Positions 47,489 through 56,083 of a DNA stretch of 64,000 nucleotides are shown one piece after another. The notes below the pieces were generated by a model, which saw only the letters and a list, made by a program, of their open reading frames with translations, did no database searches and was not told the origin of the DNA. Every line of letters starts with the position of its first letter. Within the stretch, counting starts at the first letter, position 1. Made by a program: the position numbers and the translations under genes. Source of the stretch: Citreicoccus inhibens (GTDB taxonomy: Bacteria > Myxococcota > Myxococcia > Myxococcales > Myxococcaceae); assembly GCF_019039035.1 (NCBI RefSeq), contig NZ_JAHNZT010000020.1:85329-149328 (forward strand). Reading direction: 5' to 3'.

Positions 47489-50271
47489 GGGCGATTATGC
47501 GTCCGCTCCAGGGCTGTGTTCACGAGTCGCGTCTGTTCGAGCGTGTGGGCCTCGGCGATTCCCGTGGCGGGGCTCGCGCTCCGAGGGCGTCCCACGTACC
47601 GGGGCCCGTCCGGCACGGTGAGCCCCGAGGCCCGCAGCGCGTCGCACAGCCAGGGTCGTACGAAGCCCCAGGCCCCCATGTTCTCGGGCTCCTCTTGCAC
47701 CCAGCGCACGTCCGTGACGGCGCGCAGAGGCTGGAGGTGTCGCGCCAGCTCCTCGGCGGGGAAGGGATGGAGCTGCTCCAGCCGCAGCACCCGGGTGCGT
47801 GTGTCCGCGCGAGCGCTGCGCTCCGCCTCCAAGTCCCAGAAGACCTTGCCACTGCACAGCAGCAACCGGTCGACCTGCGAGGGCTCCGGCGAGGAGGGAT
47901 CCGCGAGCACGCGTTGGAACGTGCCGTGCGCCAGGGCCTCCAGCGCGGACTCCACCTGACGCAACCGCAGCGGAGCCTTGGGCGTCATGATGACGAGCGG
48001 CTTGCGCAGCGGACGCAACACCTGTCGCCGCAGCAGATGGAAGAGCTGCGCGGCGGTGGTGGGTGAGCAGACCTGGAGGTTGTCGTCGGCGCACAGCTCC
48101 AGGAAGCGCTCCAGCCGCGCGCTGGAATGCTCCGGACCGCCGCCCTCGTGTCCGTGTGGCAGCAGCAGCGTCAGGCCGCTGAGTCGGCGCCACTTCACCT
48201 CCGACGACGCGAGGAACTGGTCCAGGATGGGCTGGGCCATGTTGACGAAGTCGCCGTACTGCGCCTCCCACAGGACGAGCACCTCGGGGGCATCGAGGCT
48301 GTAGCCGAACTCGAAGCCCATGGGCGCCAGCTCCGACAAGGGCGAGTTGTGCACCTCGAAGCGCGCCGCCTCCGAAGACAGCGTGGCGAGGGGGGTGTGC
48401 CGCACGTCGGTGACGGCCTCGTGGAGCACCGCGTGGCGGTGGCTGAAGGTGCCGCGCTCCGCGTCCTGCCCCGTGAGCCGCACGCGATGCCCTTCGGACA
48501 ACAGGCTCGCGAGGGCCAGGTGCTCGGCCTCCGCCCAGCTCACCGTGGCCTTGCGTCCCTCCGCCACGTCCCGCCGTCGCTCGAGCACCTGCGTGGTCTG
48601 TCTCAGGAGGCGGAAGCCCTCGGGCACGGTCGCCAGCCGCGCCATGAGCGCGCGCAGTGTCGCCTCCGTGACACCTGTCTCCGCCTCGGGGGTCGCCGCG
48701 TCCGCGCCGCCTCGGTAGTCCTTCCACCGGCCTTCGAGCGTGGTGGGTGGGGCATAGGCGTTGTGCGTGCGCGAGCGCTCATACGCCTCGCTGAAGTGGC
48801 GCACCGCTTCGCGCCGCAAGGCCTCCGCCTCCTCGGCGGTCACCACGCCCTGGAGCGCGAGCACCTCGGCGTGAAGCTGGCGCACGCGGGGGCGCGACTC
48901 GATGTCCCGGTACTCGCGGGGCTGGGTGAAGCGGGGCTCGTCGGTTTCGTTATGGCCCAGGCGCCGGTAGCAGCACAGGTCCACCACCACGTCGCCGTGG
49001 AAGCGCTGGCGGTACTCGGTGGCCAGTCGCATCACGGCGGCGCAGGCGTGGGGCTCATCTCCGTTCACGTGGAAGATGGGCGCGTCCAGCATGCGCGCGA
49101 AGGCGGTGCAGTAGTCCGTGCTGCGCGCCTCGGAGGGGTCCGTGGTGAAGCCCACCTGGTTGTTGATGACCACGTGAAGGGTGCCGCCGGTGGCGTAGCC
49201 TTTGAGCGACGCCAGGTTGAACGTCTCGCCCACCACGCCCTGGCCCGCGAAGGCCGCGTCGCCATGGATGATGACGGGCAGCACCGTGTCCTGCCCGCCC
49301 TCCGCACGGCGATCCTGCCTCGCGCGCGCGCGGCCGAGGACGACGGGCGCGACAATCTCCAGGTGGCTCGGGTTGAAGGCGAGCGACACGTGGAGCCGAT
49401 GCCCCCCGCGCGTGACGTGCTCCGTGGAGGCGCCCAGGTGGTACTTCACGTCACCTCGGCCCAGGTAGCGCTCCGGCTCGGGCGGCCCGTGGAACTCGCT
49501 GAACAGGGCCTCGGGGGACTTGCCCAGCACATTGGTCAGCACGTTGAGCCGCCCGCGGTGCGCCATGCCCAACATGACCTCCTGAACGCCGAGCCCCCCC
49601 GCCGTCTCCAGCAGCGCGTCGAGCATGGGGATGAGGCTCTCGCCGCCTTCGAGCGAGAATCGCCGCGCGGCAGAGTTCTTCAGGTGCAGCACGTGCTCGA
49701 AGGCCTCGGCGGCGGACAAGCGCGCCAGCCGCCACCGGCGCTCCTCGAGAGGGCCGCCGCTCCAGTGCGCCGGGTTCTCCAGGCGCTCGCACAGCCAGCG
49801 CCGAGGTGTGTCCGGCAACTGCGACAGCTCCGCGCCCACGAAGCCGCAGTAGGTGCGTCGCAGCAGCCCGAGCACCTCGCTCCAGGGGAGAGGCGCGACG
49901 AGCCGCATCTCCGGAGGGCTCACCGGTTGCTCCAGCTCCGCGGTCGAGAAGCCGTCGGGGTCCAGCCAGAGGAGCGCCTCGACATCCGGTGCCCGAGGGC
50001 GCCGGCGCCGGAGCGGATCCACCTGGGCTTGGAGGTGGCCATGGCGTCGGAACGCGTCAATCGTCTGGGAGATCCGCGCCGCGAAGGAACTCGAGGGGCT
50101 CACCGCGCCGTCGCAGAGGCGGGGGGCGACGGGCGAACGGCCGCCGCTCCACTGCTCGAACAGGCCCGCCCAGCTCCCATCGATGGACTGCGGATCCGCG
50201 AGGTATCGCGCATACATCGACTCAAGGAAGCCGACGTGGTCGCCAGCGAGGACGGAGTCCGGGTTGCCCAT
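47485..50271 (-). CDS. sucA: 2-oxoglutarate dehydrogenase E1 component
   Basis: 928 aa, the usual E1o length. Decarboxylates 2-oxoglutarate with thiamine diphosphate in the citric-acid cycle. The N-terminus has FLESMYARYLADPQSIDGSW, as in OdhA/SucA. The ThDP domain carries MLGMAHRGRLNVLTNVLGKS, the GDAAFAGQGVV metal motif and GHNETDEPRFTQP. The C-terminal transketolase-like part has LPHGHEGGGPEHSSARLERF. No sucB or lpd follows; the next gene is a LysR gene overlapping the stop. The E2/E3 genes must be elsewhere. Confidence 0.95.
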   Translation of the reverse strand: MGNPDSVLAGDHVGFLESMYARYLADPQSIDGSWAGLFEQWSGGRSPVAPRLCDGAVSPSSSFAARISQTIDAFRRHGHLQAQVDPLRRRRPRAPDVEALLWLDPDGFSTAELEQPVSPPEMRLVAPLPWSEVLGLLRRTYCGFVGAELSQLPDTPRRWLCERLENPAHWSGGPLEERRWRLARLSAAEAFEHVLHLKNSAARRFSLEGGESLIPMLDALLETAGGLGVQEVMLGMAHRGRLNVLTNVLGKSPEALFSEFHGPPEPERYLGRGDVKYHLGASTEHVTRGGHRLHVSLAFNPSHLEIVAPVVLGRARARQDRRAEGGQDTVLPVIIHGDAAFAGQGVVGETFNLASLKGYATGGTLHVVINNQVGFTTDPSEARSTDYCTAFARMLDAPIFHVNGDEPHACAAVMRLATEYRQRFHGDVVVDLCCYRRLGHNETDEPRFTQPREYRDIESRPRVRQLHAEVLALQGVVTAEEAEALRREAVRHFSEAYERSRTHNAYAPPTTLEGRWKDYRGGADAATPEAETGVTEATLRALMARLATVPEGFRLLRQTTQVLERRRDVAEGRKATVSWAEAEHLALASLLSEGHRVRLTGQDAERGTFSHRHAVLHEAVTDVRHTPLATLSSEAARFEVHNSPLSELAPMGFEFGYSLDAPEVLVLWEAQYGDFVNMAQPILDQFLASSEVKWRRLSGLTLLLPHGHEGGGPEHSSARLERFLELCADDNLQVCSPTTAAQLFHLLRRQVLRPLRKPLVIMTPKAPLRLRQVESALEALAHGTFQRVLADPSSPEPSQVDRLLLCSGKVFWDLEAERSARADTRTRVLRLEQLHPFPAEELARHLQPLRAVTDVRWVQEEPENMGAWGFVRPWLCDALRASGLTVPDGPRYVGRPRSASPATGIAEAHTLEQTRLVNTALERTHNRP

Positions 50272-50469
50272 GGGCCCACCTTAAGAGCGAGGCTCCGCGA
50301 GCTGGAGCCCCCGCGCCCGAATGCCTCGCATGCGCCTTTCGCATGGGAGACCCGGACAGGTGGCGTGGGGTGGGACGGGCCCCCAGTCGATGGCGCGGTG
50401 CTTCCGGACACCACTGACGTGGTCTGGGCTCCGGGATTGCCTTAGAGTCGCAGGCCCCGAGGGGGAGCG

Positions 50470-53190
50470 TTGCCCGACCTGCCGTTCAGCGCACATGCCG
50501 CCGTGTTCGAGCACACGCGAGACGGTGTGCTCGTGCTCGATCGCGCCCATCGCATCGTGGACGTGAACCGCGCGGCGGAGAACGTCTTCGGTGAACGGTC
50601 GGTATTGCTGGGCATGGCGGTGGAGCAGGTGCTCCCCGGCTGGCTCCCCCCGACGCTCGACGCCGATGGAGGCATCCCCCGCGAGACGGTGCTGGTGTGG
50701 CCGCCCACCGGCTCGCTGCGCGTCTTGAGCGTGCCGCAGCGCGACGCATCCGGGCAGGTGGGCGGCTGGGCGCTGATGCTGCGGGACCTGGTGGGCAGCC
50801 TGGAGGCAGAGGCCACGCTGCGGCACCAGAAGGAATTCTCCGAGGCGGTGATCCGCAACAGCCCGGTGGCCATCGTGACCATCAGCCGGGAGTTCCGCGT
50901 GCTGTCGTGGAACCCGGCGGCGGAGCGGCTGTTCGGCTTCACGCCGCAAGAGGCGCTGGGCCGGAACATCCTCCACCTGGTGGCCAACGTGGAGCCCATC
51001 CGCCCCGTGGCCGAGCAGACCTCGCGCGAGGTGCTGCAACTGGACCGCGTGCACTCCGTCACGCAGCGGGTGCGCAAGGACGGCAGCGTGGTGGACGTGG
51101 AGCTGCTCGCCCTGCCTGTGGCGGTGGGCGGCCAGCCGGTGGGCTTCATCGCCATCTACCACGACATCACCGACCTCCAGCGCGCGCGTCAGGCGGCCGA
51201 GGCGGCCAACCAGGCCAAGAGCTTGTTCCTGGCCACGATGAGCCACGAGATCCGCACGCCGATGAACGCCATCATCGGCATGGCGGGGCTCCTGCTGGAC
51301 ACCGCGCTCACGCCGGAGCAGCGCGACTTCGTGACGACCATCCGGCAGAGCGGCGACGCGCTCTTGTCGTTGCTCAACGACATGCTGGACTTCTCGAAGA
51401 TCGAGGCCGGCCGTGTCGAGCTGGAGTCGAACCCCTTCGACCTGCGTCAGTGCGTGGAGTCCGTGCTGGACCTGCTCGCGGTGCGCGCCAGCGAGAAGGG
51501 CCTGGACCTGGGCTACCACGTCGCCGCGGCCACGCCGTCGCTGTTGGAGGGAGACGCCGCGCGGCTGCGCCAGGTGCTGCTCAACCTCGTGGGCAACGCG
51601 GTGAAGTTCACCGAGCGGGGCGGGGTGGTGCTGTCGGTGGACGTGCTGCGCGCGCCCGTGGAGCCGGGCGACCCGTTCGAGCTGCGCTTCACCGTGCAGG
51701 ACACGGGGCTGGGCATCCCGGAGAACCGGCGGGCCGGGCTCTTCCAGCCCTTCAACCAACTGGACGCCTCCGTCTCCCGCCGCTTCGGTGGCACGGGCTT
51801 GGGTCTGGCCATCAGCAAGCGGCTGGTGGAGATGATGGGCGGGCGCATCTGGGTGGAGAGCGAGGGCATCGCCGGACGCGGCTCCACGTTCCACTTCCTG
51901 TTGCCCGCGCGCGCCGCGCCTCAGGCCTCGCTGGGCGGTCCTCGTTTGGAGCAGCCGGTGCTGCGAGGGCGGCGCGTGCTGGTGGTGGATGACAACGCCA
52001 TCAACCGCAAGCTGCTCAATCGCCAGCTCGTGTCCTGGGGCATGGAGCCGGTGGAAGCGGGCTCGGGCGCCGAGGCCCTGGCGCGGCTCGAATCCGGGGG
52101 GCCCTTCGACCTGGCCATCCTGGACCACCGCATGCCGCTGCTGGACGGGCCCACGCTGGCCGGAATCATCCGCGGCCAGGAGGCGGTCCGCGAGCTGCCC
52201 TTGCTGCTGCTCACCTCGTTCGATCAACGCGACGCGCAGCCCCCGGGGTTGTTCTTCTCCGTCCTGTCCCGACCGGTGAAGTCCTCGCAGCTCTATGACG
52301 CGGTGATGAAGTGCCTGTCGCATGACACCTCGCCGAGCATGCCCGCGCCCTCGCCGCCCCGCGCCACCCGCGAGGGCTCCATCTTCGGCGAGCGCCCGGC
52401 GGCGATCTCCTCGCTGCGCATCCTGTTGGTGGAGGACAACCCCACCAACCAGAAGCTCGCGCTCCTGGTGTTGGACCGCTTGGGCTATCGCGCGGACGTG
52501 GCCGTCAACGGGCGCGCCGCGCTCCAATCTCTGGAGCAGCGCGTCTATGACGTCGTCTTCATGGACGTCCAGATGCCCGAGATGGACGGACTGGAGACCA
52601 CGCGCCGGGTGCGCCGTGACGTCCCCGCCGCGGTGCAGCCGCACATCATCGCGATGACCGCCAACGCCATGGCCGCGGACCGGCGCGAGTGCCTGGACGC
52701 CGGCATGGACGACTTCCTCAGCAAGCCCATCCGCGTCGAGGAACTCATCGCCGCGCTCCGGCGCGTGCAACCCAGGTTGGAAGTCGCGCCCGTCACGGCC
52801 GCGCCCGTCATCCCCCGCATCGAGGGCCTGGACCCCGCGGCGCTCACGCGCCTGTGGCACTCGCTCGATGGTCAGGTGGAGCGGATGCTGCCCGAGCTCA
52901 TCGACACGGCCTTGCACAGCATGCCCAAGCTGCTGGACGACGCGCGCGCCGCGCTCGCCCGGGGCCAGTCCGACGACCTGGGGCGCGCCGCCCACACACT
53001 CAAGTCCAACGCGGCCTACTTCGGCGTGACGGGGCTGGAGTCGGTGTGCCACGACGTCGAGCGCAGCGCGGACGCGGGCGTGCTCGACGGACTGGCCGAG
53101 CGCATGGAGCAGTGCCAGGGCGAGCTGCTCACGGCGCGCCGCCTGCTGGAGTCCCTGCGCGAGAGCGTGGCGGCCCGCGCGACGGGCTGA
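50470..53190 (+). CDS. Hybrid histidine kinase PAS-PAS-HK-REC-REC-HPt
   Basis: 906 aa, cytoplasmic. Two PAS domains (about 8-110 and 120-235), HisKA with His259 in [14 protein letters not shown], HATPase ([22 protein letters not shown]), a first receiver (about 495-615, [15 protein letters not shown], Asp in LDHRMP), a second receiver (about 650-770, [13 protein letters not shown], Asp in [11 protein letters not shown]) and a C-terminal HPt domain with His842 in [14 protein letters not shown] complete multistep phosphorelay in one polypeptide. The start is TTG at 50470 with GGGGGAGC upstream; no ATG occurs before the first PAS. Shares the 198-bp divergent region with sucA. Confidence 0.95.
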   Translation: MPDLPFSAHAAVFEHTRDGVLVLDRAHRIVDVNRAAENVFGERSVLLGMAVEQVLPGWLPPTLDADGGIPRETVLVWPPTGSLRVLSVPQRDASGQVGGWALMLRDLVGSLEAEATLRHQKEFSEAVIRNSPVAIVTISREFRVLSWNPAAERLFGFTPQEALGRNILHLVANVEPIRPVAEQTSREVLQLDRVHSVTQRVRKDGSVVDVELLALPVAVGGQPVGFIAIYHDITDLQRARQAAEAANQAKSLFLATMSHEIRTPMNAIIGMAGLLLDTALTPEQRDFVTTIRQSGDALLSLLNDMLDFSKIEAGRVELESNPFDLRQCVESVLDLLAVRASEKGLDLGYHVAAATPSLLEGDAARLRQVLLNLVGNAVKFTERGGVVLSVDVLRAPVEPGDPFELRFTVQDTGLGIPENRRAGLFQPFNQLDASVSRRFGGTGLGLAISKRLVEMMGGRIWVESEGIAGRGSTFHFLLPARAAPQASLGGPRLEQPVLRGRRVLVVDDNAINRKLLNRQLVSWGMEPVEAGSGAEALARLESGGPFDLAILDHRMPLLDGPTLAGIIRGQEAVRELPLLLLTSFDQRDAQPPGLFFSVLSRPVKSSQLYDAVMKCLSHDTSPSMPAPSPPRATREGSIFGERPAAISSLRILLVEDNPTNQKLALLVLDRLGYRADVAVNGRAALQSLEQRVYDVVFMDVQMPEMDGLETTRRVRRDVPAAVQPHIIAMTANAMAADRRECLDAGMDDFLSKPIRVEELIAALRRVQPRLEVAPVTAAPVIPRIEGLDPAALTRLWHSLDGQVERMLPELIDTALHSMPKLLDDARAALARGQSDDLGRAAHTLKSNAAYFGVTGLESVCHDVERSADAGVLDGLAERMEQCQGELLTARRLLESLRESVAARATG

Positions 53191-53199
53191 CGGCGGGGC

Positions 53200-54717
53200 T
53201 CAGCCGCGCTGCGGTGCCCGTGGATCCACGATGGGGAGCGGCTGGCGCCGCCCTTCCTGCGAGACGAGCGCCGCGCTCAGCACGAAGTCCTGGCCCATGC
53301 GCAGCTCCAGCGAGGTGGGGCCCTTGTTCGCCACGCGCCACTCGGGCTCGATGCGCACGGTGCCCAGCAGCTCACGCTCGACGGTGGTGCGATCCACCGC
53401 CTCGAAGAGCGCCACGGGGACGGGCCCCGGCCACGGCGGCAGGTCCACGTCCACCGTGCGCACGCTGGGCACCGGCGTGTTGGCAGGGATGACCTCATGC
53501 TGGCCTCCGCCGGGGACCATGATGCCAATGGGCATGGGCACCACGTCCGCGAGCCCGGTGACCCCGCGCGCCAGATTGCGTCCGAGGATGGCCGCGCCCA
53601 CCGCCACGCCCAGCTCGGGATGGATCTCCTTCTCCGAGGACAGGCGCTTGAAGTGCGCGAAGCGCTGACGGATGGCGGGCATTCGCGTCTGGCCCCCCAC
53701 CATCACCAGTTCGTCAATCTGCTCGGCCTTCAAGCCCGCTCGCTCCAGCACGTCGTCGCACGCGGCCGCGGTGCGCTCGACGAGCTGGAACACCATGTCC
53801 TCCAGCTGCGAGCGCGTGAGCGTGTACTGGAAGTCGATGAACGCGCCGTCCTTCTGCGCGATGCACGGCACTCGGATGGGCGTGGCCTCGGTCTGGCTGA
53901 GCGCCATCTTCGCGGACTCGGCGGCGAAGATGAGCCGCTGCATCACGACCTTGTTGGGCCGCAGGTCGATGCCGTGCTGGCGCTGGAAGTCGTCCACGAG
54001 CCGCTCGGCGATGAGCTCGTCGAAGTTGGCGCCGCCGAGGAACGCATCGCCACCCGTGGCGAGCACCTTCACCACCTTGTTCTGCACCGAGAGCAACGTG
54101 GCGTCGAACGTGCCGCCGCCCAGGTCGAACACCATCACCGTCTGCTCGGGGTTGCGCAGGTTGGCGTAGTAGAGCGCCGCCGCGGTCGGCTCGTTGACGA
54201 TGGCGCGGACCTTCAAGCCCGCCATCTCCGCGGCGTGGCGCACCGCCTCGCGCTGGCGGATGCTCGCGTGCGCGGGCACGGTGAGGACGCACTCGGCGAA
54301 GGGCGCGCCCGCCGCGTGCGACGCGAGCGTGTGAATCTGCCGGATGATGAGGTGGGCCACGTCGGTGAGCGTCGTCACCTTGCCGTACACCTTCGCGGCC
54401 GTGTACCCGTCGGGCGCCTCCAAGAGCTCGAAGGCGAAGCGGTCGCGGTGGCGCGCCACGTACTCGGACTGGAAGCGCCGGCCCAGGAAGCGCTTGGCCC
54501 CGAAGATGGTGTGGCGCGGGTCGTCGATGATCTGCCGCCGCGCCGCATGGCCCACGATGGCCTTGTCCGCCGCGTGGAACCACGCCACCGAGGGCAGCGT
54601 GAAGCTCTTGTCCGTCACGGGGACCACCCGCAGCTTGCCCGTCTTGTCGAAGAAGGCCGCCGCGGTGTTGGTGGTCCCGAAGTCGATGCCGAGGATGGGG
54701 TCCGCGCTCGTGCTCAT
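53200..54717 (-). CDS. Short Hsp70/DnaK-family protein
   Basis: 505 aa. Complete actin-like ATPase domain (about 1-370): LGIDFGTTNTAAAF, VFDLGGGTFDATLL, LVMVGGQTRMPAIRQRF. A reduced beta-sandwich of about 110 residues follows, and the C-terminal lid helix of DnaK (638 aa) is absent. So it can bind ATP but its substrate capture is limited, as in HscC-like or other short Hsp70s. No DnaJ or GrpE gene adjoins. Convergent with the hybrid kinase with a 9-bp gap. Confidence 0.92.
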   Translation of the reverse strand: MSTSADPILGIDFGTTNTAAAFFDKTGKLRVVPVTDKSFTLPSVAWFHAADKAIVGHAARRQIIDDPRHTIFGAKRFLGRRFQSEYVARHRDRFAFELLEAPDGYTAAKVYGKVTTLTDVAHLIIRQIHTLASHAAGAPFAECVLTVPAHASIRQREAVRHAAEMAGLKVRAIVNEPTAAALYYANLRNPEQTVMVFDLGGGTFDATLLSVQNKVVKVLATGGDAFLGGANFDELIAERLVDDFQRQHGIDLRPNKVVMQRLIFAAESAKMALSQTEATPIRVPCIAQKDGAFIDFQYTLTRSQLEDMVFQLVERTAAACDDVLERAGLKAEQIDELVMVGGQTRMPAIRQRFAHFKRLSSEKEIHPELGVAVGAAILGRNLARGVTGLADVVPMPIGIMVPGGGQHEVIPANTPVPSVRTVDVDLPPWPGPVPVALFEAVDRTTVERELLGTVRIEPEWRVANKGPTSLELRMGQDFVLSAALVSQEGRRQPLPIVDPRAPQRG

Positions 54718-54800
54718 GCGCGGCCCACTCTTCCATGTCTCGCGCCGAGGTTCAGCCCGGCCGACCTGCCCGCCGGGCCCATCCTCCTGTCACGGACCCA

Positions 54801-55178
54801 TCAAGGTGGGGTGTTGTACCCCGCTTCGCCATAAGGGCGCAGGCGGTCCAGCCACAGGGCCAGCAGCACCTCCAGCTCTTCCTTGGGGTTGGCGCGAGGC
54901 TCCTCCTGCGGGGGGAGCGTGTCGATTACCTCGAAGGAGAACGCGTCCGCGCCATGCGTGCGCCAATCCTCCTGGAGCCCTGGGGCAAGGCTGTGCATGC
55001 CCTGGGTCAGCTCGAAGCGCAGGCGGTTGAGGAAGGCGGTGACGTTGAGGCTCGTCCCCACGAACACCTTCCCATTCACCCGGCAGCGGATGGCGTAGAC
55101 GCCCATGGGCGGAGGCTTCTCTTTATAGGCCCGCTTGGCTTCGCTGCGCGCGGCGCGCGAGTCATCACCGGACGCCAT
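54801..55178 (-). CDS. Small GIY-YIG-type protein
   Basis: 125 aa. A charged N-terminal extension is followed by a GIY-YIG-like core: GVYAI (26-30), FVGTS (39-43, in place of the usual YVGxS), the helix with Arg52 and the later strand FSFEVIDTLPP. The key Tyr of YIG is replaced by Phe, so nuclease activity is uncertain. Overlaps the upstream 192-aa gene by 14 bases, and both are on the minus strand, so they are coupled. Confidence 0.78.
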   Translation of the reverse strand: MASGDDSRAARSEAKRAYKEKPPPMGVYAIRCRVNGKVFVGTSLNVTAFLNRLRFELTQGMHSLAPGLQEDWRTHGADAFSFEVIDTLPPQEEPRANPKEELEVLLALWLDRLRPYGEAGYNTPP

Positions 55179-55743
55179 GGCGCCCTCCCAGGTTCAGCAT
55201 CGCCAGCTTCTCGGCCAGTCGCCCCCGCGCATCGATGTCACGCGGTGCCACCCAATCGCGCCCCATGCGCTCCCAGTCGGGGTCGTCCGGGTCCGCGCCG
55301 AGCGCGCGCAAGAAGCCCGCGTCGCAGATGAAGAACTGCGTGCGAAAGGGGAACAGGAAGCCCCCTTCGGCGCGGAGCGAAGCCGCGGCCTTCGCATAGG
55401 TGCCGAACCAGCGGTTGAGGAAGGCGCCAGGCGGCCGAGCGAAGAAGGCCTCGGTGTTGAAGTCGCCGGGCGCGCGCTGCTCCAGGGTCTCCTTCAAGGC
55501 GGACCACGAAGGATGTCCCTGCTCCTGTGCGATGACGCCGAGCGCATGCTTGCGCAGCACCGAGTCCTTGCGCGCCAGGACCTCGGGGGCGGACAGCTCC
55601 GCGAACTGAGGGAGCTGGCGCAGGCGCTCGGCCGCACGCGTGGCGCGGGCCGCGTCGTCCACGAGCAGGTCCTTGAGCAACAGCGAGGCGCGGACCTTGT
55701 ACTCGCGCAAGAGGTCCAAGGGAGGGGAGGAATCAGTTCTCAT
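55165..55743 (-). CDS. Uncharacterised protein with ankyrin-associated-like motif
   Basis: 192 aa, no signal or membrane segment. The N-terminal half has LLREYKVRASLLLKDL and then VIAQEQGHPSWSALKETLEQR. The latter resembles the ahlVxAREhGFxSWpxLK motif often found in front of ankyrin repeats, although no repeats follow. The C-terminal half (FGTYAKAAASLRAEGGFLFPFR, ALGADPDDPDWERMGRDW) is unassigned. Translationally overlaps the GIY-YIG gene by 14 bases; the two are likely a unit. Start chosen at the ATG at 55743; an extended frame to 55797 exists. Confidence 0.72.
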   Translation of the reverse strand: MRTDSSPPLDLLREYKVRASLLLKDLLVDDAARATRAAERLRQLPQFAELSAPEVLARKDSVLRKHALGVIAQEQGHPSWSALKETLEQRAPGDFNTEAFFARPPGAFLNRWFGTYAKAAASLRAEGGFLFPFRTQFFICDAGFLRALGADPDDPDWERMGRDWVAPRDIDARGRLAEKLAMLNLGGRHGVR

Positions 55744-56083
55744 GCGAAGCCCTTCGGTGGCGGTCCTCACCCGACGGTGGACCTGGAAGGTGTGCATCGA
55801 GAACGACTCGACAGCGGCAGACAGCGAGGGTGACGACGTCTTTCTCGGGTGCAGGCGCCCCTCGGCACCTCGCGGCAGTCAACCAGAGCCGTGCCGGGCT
55901 GGCAATGACTTCGCGGAGGAGCGGACGCTCGCTGGGTTGATCGCTGTCGTTGAATGAATCATGTTTTGCGACGCGCGCACTGAATCCACAGTCAACCCGT
56001 GACTGTCTTTCCATCCGTGCTCGACCTTCGCGCGCCTGGGCGTCGAATGACCGACGCCCTGTCTCATCCACGAGGAGCACAGA
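55744..56083. promoter_or_regulatory. Divergent control region with an operator-like palindrome
   Basis: 340 bp between the 192-aa gene and the glycoside hydrolase with no supported gene. ACAGTCA-ACCCG-TGACTGT (55988-56006) is a perfect 7-bp inverted repeat 78 bases before the hydrolase start and suggests a regulator site. Around 55951-55965 the sequence turns AT-rich (TGAATGAATCATG), a plausible promoter. Confidence 0.45.

Noticed and set aside
48127..53052. Long antisense frames opposite sucA and the hybrid kinase
   Set aside because: Both sense genes show every expected motif; the antisense translations have none.
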